This document shows positions 14,274-21,837 of a DNA stretch of 26,498 nucleotides, piece by piece. The notes under the pieces are model-generated. The model searched no databases and was not told the DNA's origin. It saw nothing but the letters and a program-made list of their open reading frames with translations. This DNA comes from Acidobacteriota bacterium. GTDB lineage: Bacteria; Acidobacteriota; HRBIN11. The stretch spans positions 1 through 26,498 of the forward strand of contig JAUQPV010000007.1 of assembly GCA_030550225.1 (NCBI GenBank), written 5' to 3'. Numbering within the stretch: the stretch's first letter is position 1; each line of letters begins with the position of its first letter. Position numbers and translations under genes: made by a program.

Positions 14274-15926
14274 ATGCGACGAACCCTCTGGCTCGGACTG
14301 ATCGGCTTCAGCGTCGTCACCTCGATGTTCACGGCGGCGGCCACGCCCTGGCCGACCGGATTTGAGACGGCCATCCGTATCGAACAGCTTCGGGCCGACC
14401 TGCAGTTCCTGGCCGATGACCTCCTGGAGGGCCGGGCCCCCGGCACGCGGGGTGACCGCCTGGCGGCTCGGTACATCGCCACGCGGCTGGCCATGATGGG
14501 TCTGGAGCCCCTCGAGGGTGCCCCGGACTATCTTCAGCCCGTCCCGATGGTCGGCGTGACGGCCCGGCCGGAACCCCTCCGGGTCGAGGTCCGGGGCCAG
14601 ACCCTGGAGTTCCAACCCGTGCAGGATTTCGTCGTGTGGAGCGGCGTTTACGAACCGGCCGTCTCCATCGCCGACGCCCCCCTCGTATTCGTCGGCTACG
14701 GCATCGAGGCGCCCGAATACCGATGGGACGACTACAAGGGCCAGGACATGCGGGGTAAGGTCCTGCTCATGTTCGTCAACGACCCGCCGGCCCCGCCGTC
14801 GGAGCCGAACCTCTTCGAAGGCAAGGCGATGACCTACTACGGGCGCTGGACGTATAAGTTCGAGCAGGCCTACCGGAAGGGCGCCCTGGGCGCCTTCGTC
14901 ATCCATGTCCCGGACATGGCGGGCTATCCGTGGCAAGTCGTTCAAAGTTCCTGGACCGGTGAGCAGGTCCACCTGGACGTCTCCGGCGTGGAGCCAGCCC
15001 TACCCGTCAAGGGCTGGATCCAAGAAGCGGCCGCCCGACAGATCCTCCAGGCCGCCGGTTACAGCTTGGACGACTTGCTCCGACGAGCCGCCCGGCGGGA
15101 CTTCCGACCCATCGACCTTGGCGTTCGGGTCACCGTCGAATTTCACCAGGAGACCCGAAGGTTCACGTCGCAAAATGTAGCGGCGGTCCTGCGGGGGGCG
15201 GACCCCGACCTCCAGTCAGAGGCCGTCCTCTACACGGCCCACTTCGACCACCTGGGCATCGGGCCGGCCGTGCAGGGCGATGACATTTATAACGGGGCGT
15301 ATGACAACGCCTCGGGCGTGGCGGCCGTCCTCGGCGTGGCCGAGGTCTACGCCCATCTGGCCCGGCAGGGCGTTCGGCCCCGGCGTTCCGTCCTGTTCTT
15401 GGTGGTCACGGCCGAGGAGGCCGGCCTCCTCGGGTCGCTCTATTACGCCAGCCGGCCCCTGTGGCCCCTCGATAAGACGGTCGCCAACATCAACTTAGAC
15501 GGTGTCAACGTGTGGGGACCGACGGAGGACTTCGTGCCCCTCGGGATGGACCGGACGACAATGGATGAAGTCCTCCAGGAAGTCGCCCGGGCGATGGGCG
15601 TGACCCTCCGGCCGGACCCGTTTCCCGAAAAGGGTTACTTCTTCCGGTCCGACCACTTCAGCCTGGCCCGGAAGGGCGTCCCGGCCGTCTCCGTAGAGGC
15701 CGGGACTCATTACGTCGGAAAACCCCCGGATTGGGGTGAAAAACTCCATGAAGAGTACATCGCCCGGCACTATCATCAGCCCAGCGATCAGTACGACCCG
15801 GCGTGGCCATTGACCGGCATGGCCCAGACGGTAGAATGGGCTTTCCGGGCCGGTTGGCTCCTGGCGACCCGAGACGCTCGGCCCGTCTGGAAGCCGGGTC
15901 GGGCCGTCCGGGTCCCGGGGTTTTAA
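14274..15926 (+). CDS. M28-family zinc aminopeptidase, exported
   Basis: A 550-residue protein with an N-terminal signal peptide (MRRTLWLGLIGFSVVTSMFTAAA). A PA-like insert occupies roughly residues 120-260, containing FVGYGIEAPEYRWDDYKGQD, a stretch typical of M28 peptidases with this domain. The catalytic domain follows: AHFDHLG (His323, Asp325), AYDNASG (Asp344), TAEEAGLLGS (Glu381-Glu382), NINLDG (Asp409), and a C-terminal HYHQPSDQYD holding the probable last His ligand. Two zinc ions are expected. It would cleave amino-terminal residues from peptides outside the cytoplasm. The ATG at 14274 has GGAGG 6 nt ahead. It is a single gene, with repeats on both sides. Confidence 0.93.
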   Translation: MRRTLWLGLIGFSVVTSMFTAAATPWPTGFETAIRIEQLRADLQFLADDLLEGRAPGTRGDRLAARYIATRLAMMGLEPLEGAPDYLQPVPMVGVTARPEPLRVEVRGQTLEFQPVQDFVVWSGVYEPAVSIADAPLVFVGYGIEAPEYRWDDYKGQDMRGKVLLMFVNDPPAPPSEPNLFEGKAMTYYGRWTYKFEQAYRKGALGAFVIHVPDMAGYPWQVVQSSWTGEQVHLDVSGVEPALPVKGWIQEAAARQILQAAGYSLDDLLRRAARRDFRPIDLGVRVTVEFHQETRRFTSQNVAAVLRGADPDLQSEAVLYTAHFDHLGIGPAVQGDDIYNGAYDNASGVAAVLGVAEVYAHLARQGVRPRRSVLFLVVTAEEAGLLGSLYYASRPLWPLDKTVANINLDGVNVWGPTEDFVPLGMDRTTMDEVLQEVARAMGVTLRPDPFPEKGYFFRSDHFSLARKGVPAVSVEAGTHYVGKPPDWGEKLHEEYIARHYHQPSDQYDPAWPLTGMAQTVEWAFRAGWLLATRDARPVWKPGRAVRVPGF

Positions 15927-15929
15927 AGG

Positions 15930-16195
15930 TTGACACCGGGATGACTCCCGGTGTTGGGATGGGACGGACGCCGCCGTCACCGGCGGCGCCAGGACAGGAT
16001 GACACCGGCATGACTGCCGGTGTTCCGAAGGTATGGAGACCGATACGTCGGGGTGGACACCGGCATGACTGCCGGTGTTCCGAGGATGGACGGCGGGATG
16101 GCTTCCGGCTCGGGATGTGGACACCGGCAGGACGGCCAGTGTGCGGAGGATGACACCGGCATGACTGGCGGCGTCGGGGCAGGGGGACACCAGCA
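15930..16195. repeat. Array of GC-rich hairpin repeats (ACACCGGCA/TGCCGGTGT family)
   Basis: About six hairpin units follow the M28 stop closely. 15950-16083 matches 387-511 closely, including the AAGGTATGGAG...CCGATACGTC linker. It covers most of the gap before the ThiD-like gene. Confidence 0.85.
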
Positions 16196-16200
16196 TGAGT

Positions 16201-16262
16201 TGGTAGCGCGGCGATTCATCGCCGCACCGTATGCAACGCGCAATGAATTGCGCTACTACCAA
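16201..16262. repeat. Double-hairpin repeat (GCGGCGATTCATCGCCGC + GCGCAATGAATTGCGC)
   Basis: Two adjacent palindromes are flanked by TGGTAG and CTACTACCA. A second copy in the opposite orientation is at 25597-25648. A further palindrome of the ACCGGCA family (GAGAGCCGGC...GCCGGCTCTC) follows at 16273-16318. Confidence 0.85.
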
Positions 16263-16351
16263 CCTTAAGATGAGAGCCGGCACTCTGAGGGGGACAGCGG
16301 GATGACTGCCGGCTCTCTAAGGTAGACGTCGGAGGGTCAATGTTCCCTGAC

Positions 16352-16381
16352 TTTCCTCGTCACTTTGTCACTCCGTCACTT
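16352..16381. repeat. Short period-8 array, GTCAC family
   Basis: Words cgtcactt, tgtcactc, cgtcactt step by 8 nt and end about 10 nt before the start codon of the ThiD-like gene. They occupy the place where a ribosome-binding site would be expected. Confidence 0.65.
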
Positions 16382-16392
16382 TTAGGTCATCG

Positions 16393-17193
16393 ATGCGGCA
16401 AACCGTCCTGACCATCGGTACGTTCGACCCGACGGGCTATGAGGGCCTGGCCGTCGACTTGCGGGTTCTGCACACGTACCGGACGTACGGCCTCAGCGTG
16501 GCGACGGCCATCTTAGCCCATAACACTCAAGCGGTCCTGGGCGTCTACCCCGTTCCCTTGGAGCACGTGGGGGCCCAATTGGAGGCCGTCTTCAACGACG
16601 TGAAGGTCCTGGGCGTCAAGGTCGGGGCCGTCCCGGACCTGAAGACGGCCGAGCTCGTCGCTGGCGTGCTTCAGGACATGAACGTACCAGTCGTCGTCGT
16701 GGACCCCGTCTGGCGTTCAGCGACCGGCTACGCGTTCCATACGGCCGAGGGCCTGCGGTCGTGGACCCACATCTTGGGGCCCGTCGCCACCGTCTTGACG
16801 CCGAACGTCGAGGAGGCGGCCGCTCTCAGTGATATGGACTCCATCGCCGACATCACGGCCATGAAGGCGGCCTGCGAGATCATCCATCACCGGTACCGAC
16901 CGGCGCACGTCGTCGTCAAGGGTGGCCGGCTCTCCGGCCTGGTCCGAGCCACGGACGTCCTCTACGACGGTCGGCGCCACCACGTCTTGGAATACCCCTG
17001 GACCCGAAGTCCGAACCGGCTCGGGGCCGGCGACACCTTCGCCACCGTCGTCGCCGCCCTGCTCGTGCAAGGGAATTCAGTCCAGCAGGCGGTGACGACG
17101 GCCAAGCAGTTCATCGCCCGGGCGATGCAGCATACTTTCCAAATCGCCCGGGGTCCCGTCCAGCCCTTGAACCTCACCATCCCGCGGGTGTAG
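16393..17193 (+). CDS. ThiD-like kinase (hydroxymethylpyrimidine/pyridoxal kinase family)
   Basis: A 266-residue ribokinase-fold protein. Family segments: VLTIGTFDPTGYEGLAVDLR (usually IAGSDxSGGAGIQADL), VVVDPVWRSATGYAFH, VLTPNVEEAAALSDM, VVVKGGRL, and the ATP/catalytic loop NRLGAGDTFATVVAALL with GAGD. ThiD proteins usually read GTGC in this loop, while sugar and pyridoxal kinases read GAGD or GxGD, so the exact substrate is unclear. The substrate-binding start is also altered (TFDPTGYEG). Possible roles are phosphorylating HMP for thiamine or a B6 vitamer. No other thiamine gene is nearby. The ATG at 16393 has only a weak ribosome-binding site, with a repeat array immediately upstream. Confidence 0.8.
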   Translation: MRQTVLTIGTFDPTGYEGLAVDLRVLHTYRTYGLSVATAILAHNTQAVLGVYPVPLEHVGAQLEAVFNDVKVLGVKVGAVPDLKTAELVAGVLQDMNVPVVVVDPVWRSATGYAFHTAEGLRSWTHILGPVATVLTPNVEEAAALSDMDSIADITAMKAACEIIHHRYRPAHVVVKGGRLSGLVRATDVLYDGRRHHVLEYPWTRSPNRLGAGDTFATVVAALLVQGNSVQQAVTTAKQFIARAMQHTFQIARGPVQPLNLTIPRV

Positions 17194-17203
17194 GAATAAG
17201 ACG

Positions 17204-17622
17204 AATTGCGGATTGGGAATTGCGAATGGTGAATTGCGGATTGCGAATCAAAACCCTCTGCCGGTGGGAAAGGGCAGGCTGAGGACTTTGATTCAAAGCC
17301 CCTTTCTCATTGGGATGGTAGTGAATGGCCGAAGAGGACCGGCCGTCATGCCGGCGTTATCCCCGCCCTTGGCCCTTCGCTTTTTGCTCTCTGCCCTTTG
17401 CGCTTTGCCCCTTGCCCTCTGCAGGAGCCAGCCGGGATTCCTGGCGCCAGGCCCATGCGGATCACTACTATCGGGATCAGGGACTTTTGATACGGGTTCA
17501 TCCTCCCAGACGGATCTTGATAGGTACCGAGGATGGATTGCGAATTGCGAATTGGAAATGGGGAATTGCGAATGGTCGATTGCGGACAGGGATATTCTTA
17601 GATGGAAGCGGTGAGGCTTGGA
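17204..17622. repeat. Repeat-filled gap before the GspC/PilP-like gene
   Basis: 17204-17250: period-7 array gaattgc, ggattgg, gaattgc, gaatggt, gaattgc, ggattgc. 17253-17290: a diverged copy of the AAAACCCTCTCCC...GGGAGAGGG type repeat. 17375-17424: period-7 array of ttgccct-type words. 17472-17503: a block (GGACTTTTGATACGGGTTC) nearly matching 19507-19540. 17541-17588: another gaattgc array. No gene is visible. Confidence 0.8.
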
Positions 17623-18201
17623 ATGCGCCCTAAACCATGGACACAAATCCGCAATCCACAATCCGCAATTCGCAGTCCAGACGGTGCCTCCAAGTCGGCA
17701 CGGTCCCTTTGGGCCGTGGGCGGGCTTATGATCGCTTACATCGGCCTCTTGAACCTGCTGGGCTCGCAGATGCCGGTGGTCCGTCCGTCCCAGCCGATCC
17801 CGGCCCCCCGACCCGAAAACGCCCCCGGGATGACGTGTGCCGACGTGGAGGGCTCCCATGCCGAGGCCCTGACGCCGCCTGGACGGGACATCTTTCATTG
17901 GGGGGAAACGTCCGTCGGGCCTTCTCCGCCAGGGGAAATTCCTTCCGACACGGCCCAGCCGCCCGTCGTATCCATACCAGACGTCGCCCGTCCGACGGCC
18001 TGGGTCCTGCTGGGCGTCCTCCAGACGGAGGGCCCCCCCGTCAGCGTCTGGCAGTTCGGGTCGGATACATTGACCTTACAGGAGGGCGACCGTCTCGGGG
18101 CCGGCGTTCGTATCCAGGCGATCCGCCCCGACGGCGTCGTCCTGGCCCTTCCCCGGGGGACGTCCCGCTACGTGCCGGTGGGAACGGCCTTCCAGCCGTA
18201 G
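17623..18201 (+). CDS. Single-pass envelope protein, GspC/PilP-like
   Basis: A 192-residue protein. After a basic N-terminus there is one membrane segment (LWAVGGLMIAYIGLLNLLG), a Pro-rich linker of about 80 residues (SQPIPAPRPENAPG and onward), then a small beta-rich domain, WVLLGVLQTEGPPVSVWQF, DTLTLQEGDRLGAGVRIQAI and GVVLALPRGTSRYVPVG. This layout is that of type II secretion GspC or type IV pilus PilP proteins, which link inner-membrane platform and secretin, but sequence identity to either cannot be judged by eye. The start is uncertain: ATG at 17602, 17623 and 17728 are in frame. 17623 is preferred (GTGAGG ahead), yet a period-7 array at 17646-17683 encodes residues QIRNPQSAIRSP. The pseudopilins downstream support a secretion or pilus role. 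Confidence 0.55.
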   Translation: MRPKPWTQIRNPQSAIRSPDGASKSARSLWAVGGLMIAYIGLLNLLGSQMPVVRPSQPIPAPRPENAPGMTCADVEGSHAEALTPPGRDIFHWGETSVGPSPPGEIPSDTAQPPVVSIPDVARPTAWVLLGVLQTEGPPVSVWQFGSDTLTLQEGDRLGAGVRIQAIRPDGVVLALPRGTSRYVPVGTAFQP

Positions 18202-18236
18202 GGTCCGAATTGCGAATTGCGGATTGCGGATTAGCA

Positions 18237-18474
18237 GGGCCGTTCGGTTCATGAAAAGGGCGTCAGGACGGCCTTTGCGACTGCCCGGGAAGCACGATTT
18301 TTCAGACAGAATGGGTGTTGGGTGCTGGGTGTTGGGTGTTGGGTGCTGGGTGTTGGGTTCTAAAAAAGGGGGGGACCTAACACCCAACACCCAGCACCGA
18401 GCACCGATTTTTCGAAGGGTCGGAAAAGCTGAATCTATAGGGGGATTCACAAACCGAAAGGCTCTGTTATGGAA
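18237..18474. repeat. Composite inverted element 3 with a period-7 G-rich core
   Basis: The left arm AGGGCCGTTCGGTTCATG...CACGATTTTTCAG (18237-18306) is inverted at about 18403-18474 (CGATTTTTCGAAGGGTCGG...AACCGAAAGGCTCTG). The core is a period-7 array gggtgtt/gggtgct (18313-18361, seven GGG tracts) facing its complement cacccaacacccagcacc (18381-18405), which gives a 17-bp perfect stem. A gaattgc array (18207-18233) lies just before the element and another (18545-18582) between it and tadA. Confidence 0.85.
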
Positions 18475-18585
18475 CTATGAGTCAAAGGGTCCGCCTGCCG
18501 GCCTGTTGGAAATCATGGGATTAAGAACATTTCTGTCCGCAACCGACCATTCGCAATGCCCCATTCCCAATCCGCAATCCATCCG

Positions 18586-19083
18586 ATGAATCCCCTGGCG
18601 GCCTTCTTCGAGGAACACGAGACATGGATGGGGGTCGCCCTCGAGGCGGCCCGGCAAGCGATGGCCCGGGGCGAGGTCCCCGTCGGGGCCGTCTTGGTCT
18701 ATCCGGACGGCCGATTTTACGTGGCTACCAACGCCATGGAGGCCCGCCGGTCGGCGTTGGAACACGCCGAGATCCGCGTCCTCCGGCAGGCCCTCCGGTC
18801 CGCCCAAAGCCGATGGCTGTCGGAGGCGACCCTCTACGTCACCCTGGAGCCCTGCCCGATGTGCGCCGGCGCCATCCTGCTGACCCGCATCCCCCTGGTC
18901 GTGATCGCCACGCCTGACCCCCGGGCCGGCGCCTGCGGGACCGTCGTGTCTGTCCTGGGCAACCTCGCCTTCAATCACCGCCCCGTCCTCGTATGGGGCG
19001 TCCGGGCGGCCGAGGCCCGCCAACTCCTCCGGGATTTCTTCCGGAAAGGGCAGAGAGCAAAGCGCAAAGGGCAAAGCGCATAG
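18586..19083 (+). CDS. tadA: tRNA-specific adenosine deaminase (TadA-like)
   Basis: A 165-residue zinc deaminase that converts A34 to inosine in tRNA-Arg. HAE at residues 60-62 holds the zinc His and catalytic Glu, and PCPMCAGA supplies Cys90 and Cys93. The opening WMGVALEAARQAMARGEVPV and the C-terminal FNHRPVLVWGV region also match. Substrate loops are divergent (GACGTV instead of the usual GAxGSV), so a related nucleoside deaminase is possible. The start ATG at 18586 is preceded directly by a gaattgc-type period-7 array with no visible ribosome-binding site. The last ~12 residues (KGQRAKRKGQSA) are encoded by a period-7 array at 19047-19083. Confidence 0.88.
   Translation: MNPLAAFFEEHETWMGVALEAARQAMARGEVPVGAVLVYPDGRFYVATNAMEARRSALEHAEIRVLRQALRSAQSRWLSEATLYVTLEPCPMCAGAILLTRIPLVVIATPDPRAGACGTVVSVLGNLAFNHRPVLVWGVRAAEARQLLRDFFRKGQRAKRKGQSA
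19047..19083. repeat. Period-7 array forming the 3' end of tadA
   Basis: Words gcagaga, gcaaagc, gcaaagg, gcaaagc, gcatagg step by 7 nt and supply the last codons and the stop. Confidence 0.85.
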
Positions 19084-19740
19084 GGAGGAAAGGGCACAAA
19101 GTTTGGTAATGCTCAGGGAATGACTGATCTCTCGGAACGCCGGGAGTCATCGTAGAGTGTGACTGCCAGGAATATGGCGGTCACTTGATTGGAACCTATT
19201 TTGTTTCATAAACCCCTTCTCCTTGTGGGAAGGGGCCGGGGGTGGGCCCTCACCACCGACCCCTCCCACGGGGAGGGGGAGCCGTGGGATTTGTGAGACC
19301 CCTTCCTCTCAGAACGCCGGGAGTCATCCCGGCGTCCCCCCTGTCCTGGCGCCGCCGGTGAAGGCGGCGTCCATCCTATCAGAACACCGCCAGTCATGGC
19401 GGTGTCTTCCTTATGGAACCGGCAGTGATGCCGGTGAACTCATCTCAAAACCCTCTCCCTGGGGGAGAGGACAGGGTGAGGGCCCCGATCCAGAACTTCT
19501 TCCTCGCTGGGATCCGGGACTTTTGAAACGAGTTCGATCCGCAATACCATCGCTGAAGGTGCGGGGAGTACCTCTCGGAACGCCGCCAGTCATGGCGGCG
19601 TCCCCCTGTCCTGGCGCCGCCGGTGACGGCGGCGTCCATCCCATCCCAACACCGGGAGTCATCCCGGTGTCAACAGGCAATTCGCAATTCCCCATTTCCA
19701 ATTCGCAATCCGCCATCCACCATCCATTCGGAAGGTCCAT
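19084..19740. repeat. Repeat-filled gap, first part: hairpin arrays and CCCTCTCCC-type repeats
   Basis: 19159-19184: a 10-bp-arm palindrome (GTGACTGCCA...TGGCGGTCAC). 19203-19310: two CCCCTTCTCC...GGAAGGGG-type repeats. 19311-19440 and 19575-19672: reverse-oriented copies of the ACACCGGCA hairpin array seen at 361-625 and 15930-16195. 19443-19482: CCCTCTCCCtgggGGAGAGG. 19507-19540: copy of the 17472-17503 block. 19678-19735: period-7 gaattcgc/caatt words. No gene is visible. Confidence 0.85.
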
Positions 19741-19874
19741 TCCGTGACCGCCCAGAGGTCCAATTTTTGGACCCCTCGGGGACAGGCCGACCCGGGCGGG
19801 TCGGCCCAGGACCGGGGGAAATCCTTCGTACAATCCACGATCCGCAGGCTTGACACCGCGGGCCCCTATACGAC

Positions 19875-19890
19875 TGGCACGAGGGTTGTT
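19875..19890 (+). promoter_or_regulatory. Possible sigma-54 (-24/-12) promoter for the pseudopilins
   Basis: TGGCACG at 19875-19881, then 4 nt, then TTGTT. The consensus is TGGCACGnnnnTTGCW, so one base differs and the spacing is exact. It lies 280 nt upstream of the first pseudopilin. Pilin genes are often sigma-54 dependent. The leader between holds period-8 arrays. Confidence 0.5.
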
Positions 19891-19905
19891 AGTATTTCCT
19901 CTCGG

Positions 19906-20141
19906 CAGTTCGGGAGTTCGGCAATTCGGCAGTCCGGCAGTTCGGGAGGGCCGTTCGGCGGCAGACATAGAAGGCAAGGGGCATGGAGCGTTCCAAGTCC
20001 TCACGTCTCCCTGAAGTTTTCTTAGAGCGCCTGACAAAACATCCTCTCCCTGCGAGAGAGGGTTTTGTCCGGCTCCGGCAATGCCCGAGTTTCCGAATTC
20101 CCGAACTGCCGAATTGCCGACCTGCCCATCTGCCTATCTGC
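19906..20141. repeat. Period-8 arrays in the pseudopilin leader
   Basis: 19906-19950 reads gcagttcg, ggagttcg, gcaattcg, gcagtccg, gcagttcg. 20084-20141 reads the complementary direction (cgaattcc, cgaactgc, cgaattgc, cgacctgc) and passes without losing its 8-nt step into catctgcc/tatctgct words. A CCCTCTCCC-type hairpin (cctctccctgcgagagagg) is at 20042-20060. Confidence 0.85.
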
Positions 20142-20169
20142 TTTCCAATCTCACCTCCGGAGGTTTCCG

Positions 20170-20790
20170 ATGCTGAAACGTAAAAAGGGTCGGGGGTTCT
20201 CCCTGATCGAACTCCTCATCGTCGTGGCGATCATCGGCATCATCGCCGCGATCGCCATCCCGAACCTGATGTCGGCCCTCCAGAAGGGCCGTCAGAAGCG
20301 CACGATGGGCGACATGAAGTCGCTCGGCACGGCTGTCGAGTCGATCAACGCTGAATGTGGCGCCTACCCGGCGGGTACCAATAGCGGTGACTTGGGTACT
20401 GACTGTAAGACTCCAGGTGTGTTAGTTCAAAACCTCTCTAAATCAGGTGCGCTTCAGAACCCCATCGTCTGTGACGGTTGGCGACGACCAATGAACTATC
20501 TATCGCCCGTCGCTAATGACCCCGGCACTGTCACGACGGTGGGTGACCCCAATTGTACGACTGTCTTCGGCACGGACTGGAAGATGACGGCATCCCTTCG
20601 GAGCCTCGGCCGGGATGGCGCCATAGACTGTGACCATGCTAAGTGGGACGCTACGAACAACATTTACGTACCCAATGGCACGCCCTGCGTTGGTGGCGGT
20701 ACAACCTGTCAAGGCTTCGGCAACGTGGCCTGTGATATTGCCTTCGCCGGTGGTCAATTTGTGTCCTTCCCCGAGGGCTTCCAGAAATAA
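20170..20790 (+). CDS. Prepilin-type (pseudopilin, GspG-like) protein 1
   Basis: A 206-residue protein with a basic leader MLKRKKGRG and cleavage expected before FSLIELLIVVAIIGIIAAIA, with the conserved Glu5 of mature pilins. After the helix comes KRTMGDMKSLGTAVES, and the globular part contains CDGWRRPMNYL and LRSLGRDGAIDCD, resembling the GspG pattern (xGWxxPxxY...LxSLGxDG). Eight cysteines, unusual for GspG, suggest disulfides. The ATG at 20170 has GGAGG (20159-20163) 6 nt ahead. It would be processed by a prepilin peptidase and assembled in a type II secretion pseudopilus or type IV pilus; neither peptidase nor ATPase is in the window. Confidence 0.9.
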   Translation: MLKRKKGRGFSLIELLIVVAIIGIIAAIAIPNLMSALQKGRQKRTMGDMKSLGTAVESINAECGAYPAGTNSGDLGTDCKTPGVLVQNLSKSGALQNPIVCDGWRRPMNYLSPVANDPGTVTTVGDPNCTTVFGTDWKMTASLRSLGRDGAIDCDHAKWDATNNIYVPNGTPCVGGGTTCQGFGNVACDIAFAGGQFVSFPEGFQK

Positions 20791-20802
20791 GGATATAGCA
20801 TC

Positions 20803-20842
20803 ACCTCTCGGGTGAGAGGGCCCGCCCTTGAGGGCCCTCTCA
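20803..20842 (+). terminator. Strong hairpin between the two pseudopilins (possible attenuator)
   Basis: GAGAGGGCCC (20814-20823) and GGGCCCTCTC (20832-20841) form a perfect stem with an 8-nt loop. A preceding CCTCTC can pair instead with GAGAGG, so two exclusive folds are possible. There is no T-run, so it is not a standard terminator. The rest of the gap to 21204 holds CCCTCTCCC-type hairpins (20889-20910, 21146-21186) and small GC-rich palindromes. Confidence 0.5.
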
Positions 20843-21204
20843 CTCCCTGCGCCTTCAGTCAGTCTTTAGTCCTTACTCGTGTTCAGGACTCTCCCTTTGG
20901 GAGAGGGTTTCCTTCAGCGGGGAGAAGGGTGGATGGTGTTGCTTCAGCGTTACTTTCCCACCTGCCTGTTCGCGTGAGGAGGGACTCGTCTCAAAACCTC
21001 TCCACGGGGGCATTAAAAGCCGACAGTTAGTCGTCAGGACGCCGACCGCTACGGCGGTGTCATCCTTAAGGCCGGACGCACAGGACGGCGGGCGTCAGAG
21101 GAGCCTTGAGTGTCACCCCCTAAGCTCCCCAGGGGAAGCTTGTTTGAAAACCCTCTCTCCCCGTGGGAGAGGGTAAGGTGAGGGCCGGGATAAGGGAGGG
21201 GGAT

Positions 21205-21819
21205 ATGCCAGTTCGAAGGACCGACAAGAGGCGGTCAGGCTTTTCTCTGATCGAACTCCTCATCGTCGTGGCGATCATCGGTATCATCGCCGCGATCGCC
21301 ATCCCGAACTTGCTATCGGCCATGCAGAGGGCCCGTCAGAAGCGGACGATGGGCGACATGAAGGCCCTGGGTAATGCCATCGAGTCGGCGTTTACCGACT
21401 GTATCGCCTATCCTCCGACAGACGGCGACCTGGGACAGACCGACTGTCGGACACCGGCGGGTATCTCGCCGGGCCTTCAGCAGGGTGGTTGGTGGTTTCA
21501 GCAGCCGGTCATATGTGACGGCTGGCGACGGCCCATGCATTATTTGGGTTTAGGCGTGAAAGGCGGCAGTCCTGTGGACGTGAAGGATCCGAACTGCACT
21601 CAGATATGGGAGAGCCCGTGGGCTACGCATTACAGTCTACGGAGCCTTGGGCGGGACAATCAGCCCGACTGTACCCACGCAAAGTGGAATCCTACTTTGT
21701 ATGTGTACGAGCCAGAAGGTACCTGCGTACCGACTTGCGCCGGTTTTGCCGAGGTCCGATGCGACATCGTATTTGCGGGCGGTCAGTTCATCGCTTTCCC
21801 GGAGGGGATGCAGAGGTAA
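21205..21819 (+). CDS. Prepilin-type (pseudopilin, GspG-like) protein 2
   Basis: A 204-residue paralogue of the preceding gene. The leader MPVRRTDKRRSG is followed by the same FSLIELLIVVAIIGIIAAIA helix; the DNA of this part is almost identical to gene 1 over about 120 bp. The globular part keeps CDGWRRPMHYL, LRSLGRD, CTHAKWNP and the last segment FAGGQFIAFPEGMQ, but the middle differs. The cysteine pattern is largely shared. GGGAGGG precedes the ATG at 21205. The 5' flank up to 21186 is a CCCTCTCCC-type repeat. The role is the same as for protein 1, and the two probably pack together in one filament or have diverged in ligand. Confidence 0.9.
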   Translation: MPVRRTDKRRSGFSLIELLIVVAIIGIIAAIAIPNLLSAMQRARQKRTMGDMKALGNAIESAFTDCIAYPPTDGDLGQTDCRTPAGISPGLQQGGWWFQQPVICDGWRRPMHYLGLGVKGGSPVDVKDPNCTQIWESPWATHYSLRSLGRDNQPDCTHAKWNPTLYVYEPEGTCVPTCAGFAEVRCDIVFAGGQFIAFPEGMQR

Positions 21820-21837
21820 AGGCCCATCGTCTTGGGT

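Noticed and set aside
15495..16283. Frames encoding SEHRQSCRC-like peptides, also at 371-601 and 19223-19747
   Set aside because: The same peptide arises wherever the ACACCGGCA hairpin array occurs, in both orientations, and has no start signals; it reflects the DNA repeat.
16393..17193. ThiD-like kinase as the missing homoserine kinase of the threonine pathway
   Set aside because: It is on the other strand, in another unit, and its motifs fit vitamin kinases; homoserine kinases are normally GHMP-fold proteins.
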